NCBI GenBank assembly: GCA_028023455.1
Contig: JAQFVV010006476.1
Location: 953,581-1,017,580, forward strand
Source of the DNA: Epiperipatus broadwayi
Lineage: Eukaryota > Onychophora > Udeonychophora > Euonychophora > Peripatidae
Direction of reading: 5' to 3'
DNA: 64,000 nucleotides
Shown: in pieces, positions 22,281 to 34,500 of the stretch
How positions within the stretch are numbered: position 1 is the stretch's first letter
Layout of the letters: the number at the start of each line of letters is the position of its first letter
The notes under the pieces: generated by a model
What the model was told of the DNA's origin: nothing
Databases searched by the model: none
What the model saw: only the letters and a program-made list of their open reading frames with translations
Translations under genes and position numbers: made by a program

Positions 22281-22576
22281 GTAAGATTGTGTGTATGTAT
22301 ATATATTGATAATAATTATTAAACTTTTTTTATTCCGATAAAAATGATTTTCTTATAATCAACATTATTAATGTTTTAAAACACTATGATTTTCTGATGT
22401 AACTGCAAATAGGAAACTAACGCTGGCGAGAATAAAATGTTCTTAATGAAGCGTAGTTATTAATGGTTGATTACCGCAACTTGCCTTAGCTTAGAGAACT
22501 TAATCTTTAATCCTATAACATTTATGAGTTATTTACAATAAGCAGTGATAAAAAATACTATGAAATATTTAAGAGT

Positions 22577-22880
22577 AGAGGCCCCTATGCAGTACTGTTA
22601 AATGTTTTAAGCGTAAAAATACCCCGTTTTTTTAGTCAGTTTTAAAAAAAAAAAACCAAATTATGAAAGAAAAAAATGTTTTAAATTTAATTTTAAATTA
22701 TTTGTTAGTACATGATGTTATCTGTGGCAATTTATTCGTTAAAGTTTTTCTTGTATGATAGTATTTTTTAATTCCAGGAACATCTATGTAAACTAACCAT
22801 AATGAAAAGCAGAATTCTACTTGATGAAGGCCTGCTATAAAGTAGTTGCTTCTCTAATCCATGCAACAATTAATGTTTTT
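22577..22880. repeat. Dispersed repeat R8, copy 1
   Basis: The stretch matches 26628-27110 in order: 'cctatgcagt', then a T/A-rich block, 'atgttttaaat', 'ttatctgtgg', 'ttaaagttttt(c)cttg', and 'gcaattaatg'. It lies in intron 1 of gene 2. The class is unknown. Confidence 0.5.
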
Positions 22881-22904
22881 ATTTTTTATTCATTAAATCA
22901 TCTT

Positions 22905-22997
22905 TTTTTTTTTTATGTGTTAAAGCATCGGCCGGGAAGCGAACCCGCGACAACTGCTTGTAAGGCAGCTGTGCTGACTACTCGGTCACCAATGCTT
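22905..22997 (-). mobile_element. tRNA-derived SINE in gene 2 intron 1
   Basis: This is the best preserved minus-strand copy. Reading in reverse gives AGCATTGGTGACCGAGTAG (A box) and GCGGGTTCGCTTCCCGGCC (B box), then a T-poor end and a poly-A tail (poly-T at 22905-22915 on the plus strand). The A box resembles tRNA-Ser/Leu genes. Confidence 0.75.
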
Positions 22998-23984
22998 TAA
23001 ATGAATATTAACAGAAGAAATATTTTTCTGCTCTCAACTAGACTAACTATATATACAAGTATTTTCGTGAACTGAAATTGAGTACTAATTTTAAAATAGC
23101 ACCCGTAATAGAGAAATAATGTTACCATTTATATTTCAGTCCACGCCATAATTACTATTTTGTATTAATTAAATCAACTTTTTGAATGAACCCGCTACAA
23201 AAATGTTTTTCTACTTCTAGTCGGACCAACTTATAAAATAAAATGAAGATTTCATAATGATTGTTTTTTTATTGTTATTAATAATAGAAGTATTCAAAAT
23301 AAACAAGACATTTTTTATTAAATATTTTGGATTAGCAAGCTATGATTATGAAGGCAAGATCTTTTGCAGGTGCTCAGCTCGTTTGTTTTGTTTATCCATT
23401 TTGTAATAACACTTTATAGCCTTTGGGAATAGTTGCGCCGCACACACACACATGTGCTAGAATGAATTATTATTGTTTAATGAATATGTAATTAAGGTGA
23501 GTAACTCTTTCTCGGACTATAAATAAATTTTATTCTATATGCTTAGTGAGGATGAAAGATTAAATGAATCAATATATTCTTTAAGAGTATAAACATATAA
23601 GGTATAAACATATAAGGCTTAAAAAATAGGTGGCTTTATTATTTTCTAGAATCTTTGCTAAACATACAGAGTAATTCATAGCTTGAGGAAGAATGATTTT
23701 TTCATCTTCCAATTCTTTTTCTCTCACACACTCATACGCGCACACACACACATATATATAACAATAATTTTAGTATTATATATGTTTGTTCAATTTAAAG
23801 TAATTGATATACTTTCACTGAATTTGTTCTCACTTTCTACTCCTTTTATTTTAATTTTAAACAATCAAATTTAATTTTATATTCGTTCATTATTAAGATA
23901 GTAATCAGCTTATAGCATATTATTTAGCAGAAATGTATTTATAAAGATTATGCATTCTTCTAAACAAATGTTTATATTTTTAAG

Positions 23985-24072
23985 AAATCATATCAAGATC
24001 CTTATAATCAGCAACTATATCAAGATCCTTATCATCAGACATCCCAAGATCTTAATTATCATCCTCGCATTG
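23985..24072 (+). CDS. Gene 2 exon 2: Tyr/Gln/Pro-rich linker
   Basis: After a T-rich tract and AG (23983-23984) there are 29 codons plus one base, then GTAAAT (24073). Entry is in phase 0, matching exon 1, and exit is in phase 1, matching the LDLa exon at 37475. The translation has an imperfect repeat: SYQDPYNQQL, LYQDPYHQTS, then SQDLNYHPR. Such a Tyr- and Gln-rich stretch after a signal peptide is probably an unstructured spacer or cross-linking segment of the secreted protein. No known domain. The call rests on phases, splice sites and the internal repeat. Confidence 0.65.
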
Positions 24073-24284
24073 GTAAATATATTGTTGTTATTAATAATTA
24101 TTGTATTAATTAATTCATTACTGTAAAATATTCATTTTAAAAATGAAACTTTTTAATTTTGTTCATTATTTTAACTAATAAATGAAATATTTTTTTATAA
24201 AACTAAGTTTTAAATTTTTTTCTACATAAGATTTATTTATTAGATTAATCCATATGTAACTAACAATAGTACCACATATATCCG

Positions 24285-24468
24285 CAGTTCTCAACCTGTG
24301 AGTCACGACCCCTTTGAGGGTCGAACAACCATTTCATAGGGGTCGCCTAAACCATTGGAAAGCACATATTTTTGATTCATAACGGTAGCAAAATTAAAGG
24401 TTGGGGATGACTATAACATAAGGAACTGTATTAAAGAGTGGTGGCATTAGGAAGGTTGAGAGCCACTG
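24285..24468. mobile_element. SPIN/URR1-like hAT transposon fragment
   Basis: The ends are CAG...CTG. The left end reads 'cagttctcaacctgtgagtc', then 'acgacccctttgagggtcga', 'aggggtcgcctaa' and 'cacatattttt'. The right end read in reverse is CAGTGGCTCTCAACCTTCC, then 'aatacagttcct' and 'ccccaacc' and 'ttgctaccgttatgaatc'. I recognise this as the non-autonomous hAT group known as SPIN/URR1 in tetrapods, here in an invertebrate-looking genome. At about 184 bases, with an internal deletion and no transposase, it is a MITE-sized relic. A clean 8-bp duplication is not visible. It sits in intron 2 of gene 2. Confidence 0.75.
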
Positions 24469-24480
24469 ACGTACATGATT

Positions 24481-26627
24481 AAACTTAAAAAATACAACTT
24501 TTTTATCTGTTACATAAAACCTCAATTTTACATACATATTTATAATTGTGTGTTAGAATTGAGTTCTCTTCCACTTCCTCAAAAAAAATTAAAATAAGTA
24601 AATAAGAATAATAAATGGTGAGCATCAGTATTTGATCATCATTTGATAGTAATTTGTTATTGCTTGTTTCTCTTTTAATATAATTTACCTCTTTTTTCGC
24701 TCTCTCTATATATATGTTCCAATAATTTTATCAAAATTAATTTCCTAACCATTAACTTTTCTATTATTATTTTAATAGCAGAGTATTATTATTATTTGGA
24801 GATAAAGATTTGTCATAGTTTAATATTAATGGTGACAGATACTTTAGGGAAAGCATGTTTTATGATAAGAAAAATCACATTACTTGATGGCAACAACAGA
24901 AAAAGGTAGTATGTTGACAATTAAGATAAATGCTGGAACAATTATTAAATATGGAAATCAAGATGTTAAAAATTAGACATCCATTTTTTCCTATTAGTAC
25001 TTTATTAATGATTTATAAATCTTTCTATCAGAAGGTTTTATCGTATGCAATTAAGATATAAGAACATTAGGTAGAGATGGGCTTTCTCCATTTTACATTT
25101 TGCAGAATCATACTTTATATAATGAGGAAGAAGGCAATTTGGTACATCACTTTTACCTATTTGTAGTTTAATGAGCACTTGAAGACATTAGTATTGATAC
25201 AAACTGATGATATATTGTTTATTAATATAATGTTTATTGTTAATTATTTAAATATCATTTATATAATTTCATGTAGACATTTTCTGTGTGTCTTATTGTT
25301 TTTTTTCAAGATTATTTGTGAGGAAAGTTGTAACAATTGGTTAGTTTGTAATTAATAACATGTCTTTATTTATTTATAAATAAATTAGTAATTTTTAGTA
25401 AATTTTGAATGCAATTAGAGTTTAACAACTTTAGCTCTGATATAAAGAATATGAAGCAGAAGCAACAAGGAAGAAATAATTATTGTTGCAAGTAACCATA
25501 GTAACTGAGAGATTAACATTTTTAGTTACCAGGTTAATCTCAGGAAAATATTCTTTTTGATAAAAAAATTATTACAAATATGAAGAAGAGGTATTTAGTT
25601 ATAAGATTATTCACATTATGAACTGATCAGATATAGTAAGATATGGCTGATTTTAACAGTCAGCATAAAATGGAATGAAGATCAATAACTAACCTGTTGA
25701 AGAAATTAAAAGGAGAAATAAATACGAGACTAATGTGACTGCAGAGAAGTAGAAAATAAAGATAATGAAGTTTGAGTGTTGAAATCCATTAATGTGTATT
25801 TCATTTTGATTTTTCAGTCTTTTAGATCAATTCATAATGCTTGTGTATGTATTGACTGACACTTAGCATTTAAACATTCTGCATTTCGTTTTAGGGAGGT
25901 CAAACAGTCAAAAAATAAATATATTATAGGGTTGAGAAATGTTACTGCTTGAATGAACTATTAGTAAAATACTATTGACGTAATATTTAAAAGTATTTAG
26001 TATATGCATTAATAAGTAAATTTCTATAACATTACAGATTTGATAAAGTGGTTCCCATCTACTAGATTTTATTTTGTTTCTACTTCATAAATAAAGATGT
26101 AAGTCACAGCATAATAAATAATGGTTATGAATCAAATTAGTTACTTTAGTAATTTAAATGTAGATTTAAATAGAAAAAACGGTTTGGCTGTGAGAAAGGC
26201 AAGTGGAGGGAAAAGATTAAAGAAGATTAAAGTTCTGAGGAAGATTGCAGGGGCAATCAAAACTGTTAACTGTCAAGAAATGATTGTATGAGGATTGGTT
26301 TAATAATAAAGGAATTAAAATATACTTTAGGACTGAAAAGCCTATTAGATTTTTTTTATAAATTTAATCTTATTAAATCACTTTTATAGATAAATTATAA
26401 CTAATCTATTATTAGTTATCTCTTAACTACATTCTTTTTAAAGAAAATAAGTCTTTGACACAGATTTCTATGAACTAAATGCTTTATTTATTTAAAAACA
26501 ACTTATTTTTTTATATGTTATTGATTTCTGAGGACATCAAGTTTAAATTTAAATATCATGTGACAATGGTCTGCTCATAAAAATAGTTTCTTGATTGATA
26601 GAACTATAAAAATTATAATAAAATTCC
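24481..26627. other. Gene 2 intron, nothing recognised
   Basis: I searched for further LDLa-like Cys/Asp patterns and splice-bounded exons and saw none. The composition is uniformly AT-rich. Confidence 0.35.
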
Positions 26628-27110
26628 GACTCCTATGCAGTGTTTTAATTGAAGTAGGGTTATAAATAACTAAGTTTCCTTATTTATCTTTAACCCCCCC
26701 CAATTAAATTTAAAGGACCCTAACCAAGGGGAAAACCACCCGGCCCCTGGGTTTAAAAACCCCAAGGGCCCCCAGGGGCCTTTTTTCAAAGTTATTTTCT
26801 TTAAAAATGTAATTATTTCATATTTGCGAGAAGAAAACATGTTTTAAATCTAATTTAAAATATGATTTAAAATTATAAATAAATAACAAAATATTTCATA
26901 ATTAATTATATTATCTGTGGAAGTTTTTGATTAAGTTTTCCCTGCGTGATGTCATTTTTATTTCAATTTTTAAAAAAATGAAATTAATAGCTCTGAAACA
27001 TCATTTGTAAAATTGGGTAAAAAACAAAGTTCTTATAGGCAAAGGTGTGGGCTATGGCGTAGCTGCTATTTCAACTCAGCAATTAATGCATTTTTATTAT
27101 TTAAATCAAC
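26628..27110. repeat. Dispersed repeat R8, copy 2, with a GC-rich anomaly
   Basis: This is the partner of 22577-22880. Bases 26692-26780 stand out: runs of C and G (for example 'cggcccctgggtttaaaaac') in which nearly every base is part of a homopolymer of two or more, unlike anything else in the window. The end ('ttataggcaaaggtgtggg') could be a decayed SINE head. Confidence 0.5.
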
Positions 27111-27185
27111 TTTTCTAATTCACACGTGATACATGTGTTTTCTTTAGTACCCATATTCGAACTCAGCTACTGCTACTATATATAT

Positions 27186-27362
27186 ATAATCATTAGAAAC
27201 CAACCAGTCAACACCTAAACATCCAATATAGATAGTAATCAATATTTCTCACTGTTGTCAAGACAACCTCTCACTTTTTAATAGCAAGAGTGAGAAATAT
27301 TGATTACTATCTATATTGTGAATGTTTAGGTGGTGACTGGTTGGTTTCTAATGGTTACATAT
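27186..27362. repeat. Foldback repeat in gene 2 intron
   Basis: Arms of about 75 bases (27188-27262 and 27283-27357) are near-perfect complements ('ttagaaaccaaccagt' against 'actggttggtttctaa') with a 20-base spacer. No long flanking duplication. Confidence 0.65.
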
Positions 27363-28059
27363 TTATCCATTTAGCTTTAAGCATTATTTCACTTATTATA
27401 TATATATTCCAGTAAAATGAATTGATCACATGACTCCTCCTTAAGATTGCTTTGGTTAATTCTTATATATACATTAAAAGATATTTACATATGCTCAACT
27501 ATTTAAAGTTCCTTTTAACATTGGAACAGGGTTTAAACCTGGCTCCTGTTACAATAGATAAATGTTTTTCTGATTTTTAATACTACTTTTATTCTTCTAA
27601 AGACAATATTCTTAACAGGTAGTCAAAATGGTTTCTCAATCCACAATATGTTAGATTGAACTACATAATCAATAATTTTTTTAGTAGGGAGGAAGTTTTA
27701 TAAAGTGATTATAGATCTAGAGGCTAAAAAAAATATTAACTTCAATAATTATTAACATAGAACCTTACTTTAAGTAAATCCAGCAGCCAGATGAATTCCC
27801 AAATCCTCATTACTGTGAAAAATATTAATTTTCTGAACTTTATAAGTTATTGGATAGATCAGAGATATTCAATTTTTGTTCTCAGCTGTCACCTTCAGAA
27901 TAATATCAAGTTGAAATTATTTTATGAAGTGTATGGTGACTGGTTCCCTCTCCAAGCTGCCTAAAGTATGACCTCTGAATAAATCAGTGAGCTACATAAG
28001 AATATAGGTTGTTAGCTATTTAAAATTTGAAGGTACTTGCATGTTTGAATTATGTGTTA

Positions 28060-28570
28060 TATCAGAACATGTGACAATGAGTTTCATATTTTCATAGATC
28101 ATTTCCAGTGTTCTTTCTGCCATCAAAAAATTTTATGATACCATTTCCAACCTTCTTATACACTTAACAATACTATTTTTTACACCAAAAGTTTACTCTT
28201 ACAGTTTCGACTATCCTGCAGTCATCATCAGAGAAACTGTATGAGTAATGTTTTGGGTAAAAAATAATATTGCTAAGTGTATAAGAAGGTTGGAAATGAT
28301 ATCATATGTAAATATAGAAATCAATACATAAAGAAAGAAGAAAGAAGAAGAAAATTGTATCACAAATTCTTGTAACTCTTATCATAATTACAATACACAG
28401 TTTGAATCATTTTAAAAGTTTCAGTAGCAATTTTGTCCAATTTAAACAAAATTGTGATGTTAGCTTTGTTCCATTATCAGTTAGAATATGAAATACAATA
28501 TCACTTTTTATATCACAACTCTTGATCCAGACATGCTGGAAATTTAAAGTTTTGTGGTGGGTCACTAAAC
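28060..28570. repeat. Dispersed repeat R6, copy 2, with a foldback inserted
   Basis: This is the same block order as 375-740 and 37000-37280 ('ttctgccat', 'tttcagtagcaattttgtcc', 'catt', 'actcttgatccagacatg'). The foldback at 28134-28304 splits it. Confidence 0.5.
28134..28304 (-). repeat. Foldback with CTGATGA...CGAAAC motif (copy B)
   Basis: Arms pair from 'gataccatttccaaccttct' (28138) to its complement ending near 28304. At the centre, the minus strand reads CTGATGA, a stem, CGAAAC, T, GTA. The flanking TTCT and AGAG can form four stem I pairs, so this is the most hammerhead-like of the three related foldbacks. The stem III loop would be a single base, so it could work only as a dimer, if at all. 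Confidence 0.45.
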
Positions 28571-28639
28571 AACATGACTATGTAAATTATATGCTGATTT
28601 AGAGATAACACCTGCTGAAAATCAGGAGAACTCATATAA

Positions 28640-31500
28640 CAATCACCTTTTCACTGAGATGCACTTTAAAAACGAGATTTATCTACCCCAATTAAGTTTT
28701 GAAGCATTGCATTGAAAGGCCAAGATTTTGATCTGATTTAAAATTATCAAGGTTAAATAATTCTTAAGTTATGATTCTATTAAAAATTGTAATAGTTTTT
28801 TTTTCTTGGAAAATGGCATTTTGTGCCTTTGTGATTATATGATTCAATAAAATAGGAAAATCCATTTCTATTTTGATTTTAATTTGTCACCATAAAATAT
28901 GATTATTCTCTCCTTCTCTACTTACCATTTACAAAAATTAGTTATAATGTTCCTGAAAGGAAAAAGAAGCAAGCTATCAATTTATGAAAACTAAAACTGT
29001 TGCGTATTTAAAATGTAGCACTCTGAATAATAATAAATAAAACAATAAATGATAATAACTAAAAGTTATTGGTACACACACATCACAATATATATGTTGT
29101 GCCATTACAATTTAGTCATTAGCTAAATTTGTAGTAAAGTGCAGGAAAGAAAATGTGGAACAAAATCATCATCACATTTTTATATAGTAAAGGAAGCTAT
29201 AGGGCACCCAAGTTCAAACCCTACAAGATCCAGTTCTAAAAGCTTAAGACAGAAAGAGAGTGGGGCAACAGTTATATTCTTTATTTGTTTGTGTGTTGAT
29301 AGAAAACTCAAAAAGAGTAATACACACATTTAATTATTCAATATTTAAAATTTTTGTTAAAAAGTAAAGTTATAACGTATATGTATAGGCAGTGTGTGTG
29401 TAAGCTGTTTAATTGTCCTTGTATATTTTAAATATTAAACTCTCTTCAAAGCTAACCTACATTTGCTAAATTCTAATACTTTATTCTATTTCTATATTTT
29501 TATCTGTCTATTTTTGTTTTTCTATGATTGTAATATTATGATTTCAAAATGATTATAGTTTGGGGTTTGGAAGTTAAGGATTTAGTTTTAAATATTAAAA
29601 TTATAATTTCTATAAAGCATTTCGATTATTTTATAGGCCAGCTTTATAAATGAGTTGAATAAGTGTGGGTGAACATTACATACATAAATGTATATTTTAT
29701 TACATATTGAAAAAGAAAGAGAAAATCTGTTAAATTGGATATATATATTTTTTAAACAATTTTGTTTTTATAAAAGTTGGTTTTCTGTTAAAAACTCAGA
29801 CAGTTGTGACAGATACATGAGAAAAAAAGGAATTAAGACAATTTTTACTTCAAAACAGGATTAGTCTGAAAAATTAAGGTAGTGTGATTTTTAAAAATGT
29901 TTCCAGAGAAAGTCACACTATCACTCTAATTGGGTGAGTTGACTCAAAAATAAACTATAAAAACTTGTCTGGGAAAAATCAGAAGAGAGACTTTTAAAAA
30001 TATTGAAACTAAGGCAGCAAGCATTTTAATTCTGCAAATATCAATTTTAAAAATCATTTTAATATAAAGTTTTTTTTTGTGAAGATGAAAAACAGCACGG
30101 CAGGTTAAAATAGAAATAAATCTCATCTGGGAAAATCCCTGATTCATCCCAGAGCTAGCACATCATATAGGAAGAAAAAAATAAATAAAAATGTCTTGTC
30201 TGAAATGAAATTAAGATATTCTACAACTGATGACTGAAAGAAATGCGATATTTTCAGTAAGAGAAAAGATTCACCTGCATTTAAAAGCTGAAGGAAAATG
30301 ATTAATCGATTGATAAGTCATCTACTACAAATTGAATCCAGTGACTGAGTTTAAACCGAAGAAAAAGTATAAATCTGAAGACAACTGATATGCTTCATCA
30401 TCATGCTTAACAGGAAGGGAAGAAAAGTTCTAGTGGCCAATACGATTCCCATTAAAGCAAATAACCTCAGTAGAATCATCACCATCAAATAATTATACAC
30501 TTAAAAAGACAGTTCCAAAGAAACATGGAAATTGTTGCTGCCAAACTATAGACATTAAACAAGATAAATTTGAATCATTGGAAGTCGCTACCAAAGAATA
30601 GAACTGGTAATATGAATTTTTTTATATATATTTTCTTTATGATATCAGAGACTTAGTAAACTTTAGCAATAAAGTTGTATATTTCGTTTGTTATCTCAGA
30701 ACTTTTAAAACAGCTAAGATCGATTGAAAGCAAGAATTTCTTACTAGTGATAACCATAAGCTTCGTTAATGATTTTATATATACTAAAATTATGATTGTC
30801 TATTAACCTAAAGTTATGAAATGTTATTGATATGTAAAATATTATTATTATTTTTTTGTATTATTATTTTGGTTTTAAATAATCTTTTAGTTTTCATGAG
30901 GATAAACACGCACATACTGTGCCGGTCAAAACCGTGTATTCATTCAATAAGACCAATAATCCAAGCAAAAGTACCTTGAATACAACCATGCACAAGATAC
31001 ATATGTCAGGACAAGGATGAATACTAACCTATTTGCCTAAACTATTGCCTCTCTGACTAATGGATAATGTTTGTGATGACACTAGCAGTGCTTGGTTTTA
31101 TTCCGTTCCAGCTGGAGGTCATGGTTCACATAGAGACTCAAAATAATAAAGGGTTTATATGAAAATCAATGATTTAATGGATTCTGACGATTGCAGAATG
31201 GTACAGATATGATTTGATTGATTACTAATGGTTTGAACCGTAATAATAATAATTCTTTATGGCAACATTACACAGAAGTGAATTTAAATCAAAGAAATAT
31301 TTAAATAAGTAGAGTAATTAACCTTGGAGATTGGGAGTGATGACAAACTAAGCTTATTTAAAATAACAATATTATAGGAATTTATTAAGGAATTAGTACA
31401 AAATAAATAGTCTTTGTTTATACAACTTGGTTATTTTCTTTAATTCATTTTGATGCGGCTTTGACAAACAATGTAAAAGTTTGTTAATTGGTCGGCAAAA
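28640..31500. other. Gene 2 intron, no gene recognised
   Basis: No exon or known repeat. The block at about 30900-31140 is somewhat less AT-rich than its surroundings and may be an old repeat of which no second copy is in the window. Confidence 0.35.
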
Positions 31501-31537
31501 ACCAATCGGCAATAAAATAAGATATTACAAATAAATC

Positions 31538-31575
<38 letters not shown>

Positions 31576-34500
31576 GATGGGCATTTAAAACACTATTACA
31601 TTTAAGATCATTTGTATATAATGAGTGTGGGAAGCAAAATAGTTCTTAAATAAATAATTGACAATTATACAGTCAGATTTAATTAATTAACGAAATTGGT
31701 TTGTGAAGGACGTGCACCATGGCAGAGAGCCTTTCAGGTTTGCTAAATAAAGATAGAAAATGATAAAGAAGGCAGTATGCTATTATAGATTACAACAAAA
31801 TAAATGAGGTCTGTTATGAACCTCTGGGTGGCTTTACTACAGACAATTTCCTAGTAAATACAACTAGATGATGAGAAATGATAGCCCTCCAGCCAAACAT
31901 GTCACTAAATAATCATAATAATATTTTGATGTGCATATACATCTTAATGGATGCTCGAAAAGAATCCCTTGGTATGAACTACATCTACTTTGAGGGAGTG
32001 TAAAAGGTTGGATTGGTCAGATTATGAAGATCCTAAGAGGTGATTTGCAAAGCAAAATAATAATAATAAGTGATTGGTTGTAGCTATAAATACATAATGC
32101 CTCAGACATATATAAATAGATAGTGTATCACTAACAAAATTATTAAATGAATTCCTGATTAAAATAATCAGTTCCCTGACGTCGATAGAAAGTCCCCACA
32201 AACCTTAGTCCACTAATGAATGAATCATAAATATAATATATATATTAAAAAAAAGAATTAACTAAAATATAAATTGTTTTCCACACTTCACAAATATTTA
32301 ATTTATTAATAAGTTCTTAAATAGTTTATCAAAGATTACAAAATAAGACTGTTTTTAATTAACATAGATGGGCATTCAATATCAAACTAATAAATTGTAA
32401 ATCATAATTTAATATTTTCTGACAAATAAAATATATGTATGAAATATATATACTGATAAAATTCTATGATAAATTTTACTTAATTGATTCACTAAAATTA
32501 TTTATTCTTTCAGAAATAATTACAGGGCTATTTTAAATTGGAGGTAATAGTAAGATACTTTTAAAATAATTTCAATCATTCAAATAAATTTATATGTGAT
32601 GTACAAAACTAAATGAGCTTTCTATTAATTAATTTACGGGAAGTAAGTCTCTTGTAATGATTTTTAAGTTAAAGAAAAAAAATAACAGGGGAAGGATTTA
32701 AAGTTAATAGCTCATTGAATTTTGTATTTGGCAATTTCAGTAAGTCGATTAATCTAAACAAACCGACAAAATTTAATTTAATTTGCCGCATCAAAATAAT
32801 GTAAGATTTTATAAGAATTGATATTTTAAATTGAATAAATTTAAAGGACGTATTTTAAACCAAGCCGTATAAACATTACACAGATATAAAATATAAATTA
32901 ATATAGATTTTGAAAACAAATAAAATAAAATCAATGGCTTGCGGTGAATTGGACGTTACCTCAGAATCAATCATTTAGTACAGGCAGTTAATACAGTCAG
33001 ATCATTTCAGGCTTCCTCGACACAGACAGTGTCTGGCTAGATGTTTAAAGCACTGGAAAGGCATGGATGGGCTGGTGGAACAGACCTCTGAGAAGCAAAC
33101 GACCGATCTTTTCACCCTGTCATTTCTTTAGGCATGATATATATATAAAGATTAATCACTTCTCTTCAGTCTCAATAATAATAATCCTTAATCAAATTTT
33201 CCACTATTTATGTGTTCTGGTCTTATCTACAGGATTAAATCTACACTGACCTCCACCAATTGTAATTGCTCTCAGCAGTTCTGTGAGTTTGGTGCCTGCT
33301 TTGGAGGAAAAATCTATAACTCTGCATGAACATGCCCCAAGGGTTGATTTGCTAATTAAAAAAAAAACAACAACAACAAGCATATTAAGTTTAACAGTCA
33401 TTGTACTAACAAAATCTATTTAATTAAGGTTTAGATTAACAAAAATGTAGATTTTATTCAGAAAAATTTGGTACAATGACTTTCAAACATATTTGACATA
33501 AACTTAAGCAGAAATTTACAAAATATTTCTTAAAAATTTACATTGTTTAAATAATTGTTATGTATACATTAGAAATACAATAATAAATGTAAATTTGTTT
33601 TATTAAATGAGGCGTATATATTTTATTAGGAGTATTTTTTTTATATTATTGTGATCATTCATCATCAAGGTGAATATTAGCTATTTAAGTTCCAATTAGA
33701 TATACTAAGATTAGCCACTAATTACTAATTTTTGAAACTAAATTTTATGATTAGGCTTAGTCCTAAAGCTGTGGTTGAAACCATTATCATTATCATCATC
33801 ATCATCATCACGTTTTACTTAATGAGATAGATAAATGTTTAAAGGCCATAAATAAATAGTGTTTTCATGATATTAGTTGACATTCGTGAATAAATATTAT
33901 AACCACCATTCCATCATCTATATCATGCAAGGATGAGTGAATTGCCATTCTAAATTAATAATATAATCTGAGCTAGTAAAACTTATAAAAAAATATTGAA
34001 ACACATTTATTATGTTAAGATCTAAGAAATGATTTCTGTCTAATGAAATTTATATACTCCACTTTAGTTTAAGAATGATTTATGTTTACCTAAATATTAG
34101 TGCATACAGTGATATGGGTCTAAAAGCAAAATCCTCCATTTTATTAAAAATAAAGTACCAAAAAGGGATTCAAACCTGGTACATGTGAAAAGGTTATAAA
34201 TATAACTGTGTCTAGGTTCAGATAATCTAGTGGCACCCTGCTAGACCATATTCACTTGTAAACCAAGAGATGAAAGTGAACAAAATGTACCATCTGTATA
34301 CCTGAGAAGTTATTTTATTGAGTTACTAGTGTACTCACCCACTTGATGTTATTTCCTGAGTTATAATAGTTTGTTCTTAATAAATTCTTTAGAGTTTCTA
34401 CTTGTTTATTGATGATACAATGCCTGCCTAACTAGGGTTTGAAATAGGCCAGACACCTTAAATGACTAGTCTCCAGGCATTATCGTTTCTAATTATTGAT

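Noticed and set aside
33780-33815. CRISPR-like or regulatory array from the 'atcatcatc' run
   Set aside because: It is a short simple-sequence repeat; no spacers, and the DNA is animal.
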